Assembly: GCA_943736015.1 (NCBI GenBank)
Contig: OX031063.1
Location: forward strand, 45,028,672 to 45,092,671
Length of the DNA stretch: 64,000 bases
From: Tridacna crocea
Taxonomy: Eukaryota > Mollusca > Bivalvia > Cardiida > Cardiidae
Reading direction: 5' to 3'
This document shows, piece after piece, positions 61,746 to 64,000 of the stretch. The translations under genes were made by a program, and so were the position numbers. Position 1 is the stretch's first letter, and each line of letters opens with the position of its first letter. Under the pieces are notes generated by a model, which saw nothing but the letters and a program-made list of their open reading frames with translations, searched no databases and had not been told where the DNA came from.

Positions 61746-61879
61746 GAAATAGATAGATAGATAGATTTATTAGTATGTTCAGGCCACCGGCCCATTATAC
61801 ATATATACAAAGTGTACAATATGTAAACATAGTTATCGTTACATATGCAAACTTACATTTTACATGGAAAATATACACA

Positions 61880-63780
61880 AATCTCATATTTACCAAATAA
61901 ACCCTGACTGTATGGCCCTGAGTGTTGATTCTGATCATTTAACTTTTCCTACATGAATGTTTTCTACAGGATTATTTCCCTTCGTTTCAGCCACAGTTAA
62001 TTTGTCGTCTGCAAATACTTTCAATCTGGACCAGATCAATGTTTTAATGTCATAGTCTGAATCAGTATATACATTTCTCAATGATATAGTCAAAATAAAT
62101 TCACATATGATGGGAAAGAAAGGAGGAAGCTGAAGAAGAAGGAGAAGAAGGAGAAAATGATAATAATAATAAATGCATATATCCCTCGACCTTTAACCAA
62201 ATAGACCCTAGTTATATGACCATGAAATGTGGAAAGCAGGCAATGCTTTAACTGAGTATTTTACTTTTCCTACAATGTTTCCTACATGTTAAATTCCTAT
62301 AATGTAAGTCAATTATTTGTCGTCTGCAAATACTTTCAATTTGGATCAGGTCAGTAGTTTTGGTCTTGTAAATAGCATAAAGCACTATACCCGTATAAAT
62401 GTGTACAATTGATTTCAATTAACATATAACCAAATATTTAATGTACACATTCCTCGACCCTTTACCAAATAATTCTGGTGAAGTAGCATTGTAGAGTAGA
62501 GAGCGTTTTTCACAATGTTTTCCACAAGAATCATTCCCATCGTTTCAATTGCTATTGATTTTTCATCTGCAAATACTTTCAATTTGAACAAGATCAATAT
62601 TTTATAATCTAAATAATAAAATTTTATAATCTAAATAATAAAATGCAATATACATGTAACAATAATTATGATTATATAAGACAATAATTATATACATTTC
62701 ATAAGAAAAGAAACTGACTCGTGCATATCACTCGACCCTTCACCAAATAAATCCTGGTTATATAGCCTTGACGTGAGGAAAGCAGGAAACGCTTTAACTG
62801 AGTATCTCCACTTTTCCTACAATGTTTACTATAAGATCAAATCCCATCATTCCAGTTTCAGTTATTTGTCGTCTGCAAATACTTTCAATTTGAACCGGGT
62901 CACAGTTTCTTAGTCCAGTAAACAGTTATATCAGTAAACACATATGGAATCTGCACAACAGATTAACCGGATTTATCGTCAAATATACATGTAAAATAAC
63001 ATTTTACATTATACCAAGATTAATGGAGATATCACTCGACCCTTTACCAAATAAATCCTGTTTATGTAGCATTGTATAAGGGAGAACATTTTCCTACAAT
63101 GTTTTCTACAAGTTCAAATTCCATCGCATCTGCTTTTGTTCATCTAGTGTCTACTAATGCTTTCAATTTGAACAAGATCAATATTCCTAGTCTAAGTAGT
63201 TCGATGCAATATATATGTAACAATAATTGTAATCAAACACAAGTTAAAATTTAGCAAGAAAAAGAAATACACCTACATAATCATTAATCCTTTACCAAAT
63301 GAACCCTGGTTATATAGCTTAAAGGTAGGGCAAGCAGGAAACGCTTGAACTAAATATTTTCACTTTTCCTACAATGTTTTCAATGAGACCCAACTCTATT
63401 GTACCAGCATCAGTTTTGTCGTCTGCAAATACTCTCAAGTTCGGCTGAATCAGTATTTCCTAATCAGGTAAATAGATTGACAAGTATAATGTCAAAAATA
63501 CAAAAAAAATGTACTTATCCCTCAACCCTTTACCAATTTAACCCTATTTATATGGCTCTGAAGTGGGAGATACATTTTCCTACAAAATGTTTTTCAGAGA
63601 ATATTTCCCATCCTTCAAGCTACAGTAATTTTACTGTCTCCAAATACTTTCAATTTGGACAAGAACAATATCTTTGTAAATAGTTTAAAGCAATATACAT
63701 GTATGTAATACAGACAGTATCTTAACAGTCAAATACAATATTGCTAAACACAAATTTACAATTCAAAATAAGTAAAGAAA
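61880..63780. repeat. Head-to-tail array of decayed M221-like units
   Basis: Seven units whose ACCAAAT-type starts fall near 61892, 62195, 62463, 62743, 63047, 63293 and 63532 (spacing 239-304 bp). Each keeps, in order, TTTACCAAATAAACCC-like, TTTTCCTACAATGTTTTC-like and TTTGTCGTCTGCAAATACTT-like segments of M221, but the hairpin's left arm is absent. Confidence 0.82.
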
Positions 63781-63844
63781 ATTAATTGTGCTATATAGCC
63801 TTCTGTTAAAGGGAGGTGGAAAAATACTTTTTACTCATCCATGA

Positions 63845-63960
63845 ATGTTTTACATACATACACGCAAACATACATACATACATGCATGCATACTTACGCA
63901 TATACATACGCTCATACATACGCACACACATACGTACATATATACATACATACACACGTA
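63845..63960. repeat. (ACAT)n-type microsatellite
   Basis: CATA/CATG/CACA tetranucleotide tract next to the right edge of the window. Confidence 0.88.
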
Positions 63961-64000
63961 TTACTGCGTATTTTGATTTTCTTTCACTTTCATTATTGCT

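Overview
This is eukaryotic nuclear DNA, AT-rich and loaded with repeats. The combination of HSPA12-type HSP70 genes, a mitochondria-eating-protein (MIEAP/SPATA18) family gene, repeat termini of the kind AGCTCACCTGAGCAC...GGCCCTCTTGTTT, and many small palindromic elements points to a bivalve mollusc, probably a heterodont. That placement rests on general knowledge, not on a database comparison. Coding exons are few and small; introns and intergenic DNA are mostly transposon-derived.

Three genes can be assembled exon by exon with consistent splice sites and reading frames. (1) A minus-strand MIEAP/SPATA18-like gene, coding exons from 11102 (or 11135) down to 2279, seven exons, about 524 residues. 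(2) A plus-strand HSPA12-like gene, paralog A, exons 20641-20973, 22348-22563, 26460-26616 and 27697-28751, 586 residues. (3) A second HSPA12-like gene, paralog B, exons 48754-49086, 49842-50057, 52790-52946 and 54999-56059, 588 residues. Paralogs A and B have identical first three coding exon lengths (333, 216, 157 nt) and identical intron phases (0, 0, 1), so they are tandem duplicates. Both have a likely 5' UTR intron just upstream of the start codon.

The dominant feature is a palindromic element family, here called M221. It is typically 221 bp between TTAA sites, with CCCTTT-type ends and a perfect hairpin of about 67 nt near the middle. More than 35 copies lie in the window, most of them in and around the HSPA12 genes. 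A filled-site/empty-site pair inside a duplicated 1.77 kb block (filled 30695-30923, empty 47556-47559) shows exact insertion at TTAA, as expected for piggyBac-type non-autonomous elements. Stem substitutions are mirrored on both arms in several copies.

Layout: 1-2.2 kb, nested M221 copies, a SINE-like segment and a GC-rich hairpin; 2.3-11.1 kb, MIEAP-like gene with intronic foldback elements; 11.2-20.5 kb, intergenic, with several palindromic families and a 1.06 kb foldback element; 20.6-28.8 kb, HSPA12 A; 28.8-48.7 kb, rearranged duplicated blocks, a 42-bp minisatellite, long elements made of degenerate 155-170 bp units, and a 0.72 kb TIR element with a 5-bp target duplication; 48.8-56.1 kb, HSPA12 B; 56.1-61.7 kb, nested long elements; 61.9-63.8 kb, a head-to-tail array of decayed M221-like units running toward the right edge.

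The three genes need not share a pathway, though protein quality control (HSP70-like ATPases) and mitochondrial quality control (MIEAP) are both stress functions. No tRNA gene, rRNA gene, CRISPR array or autonomous transposase could be supported.
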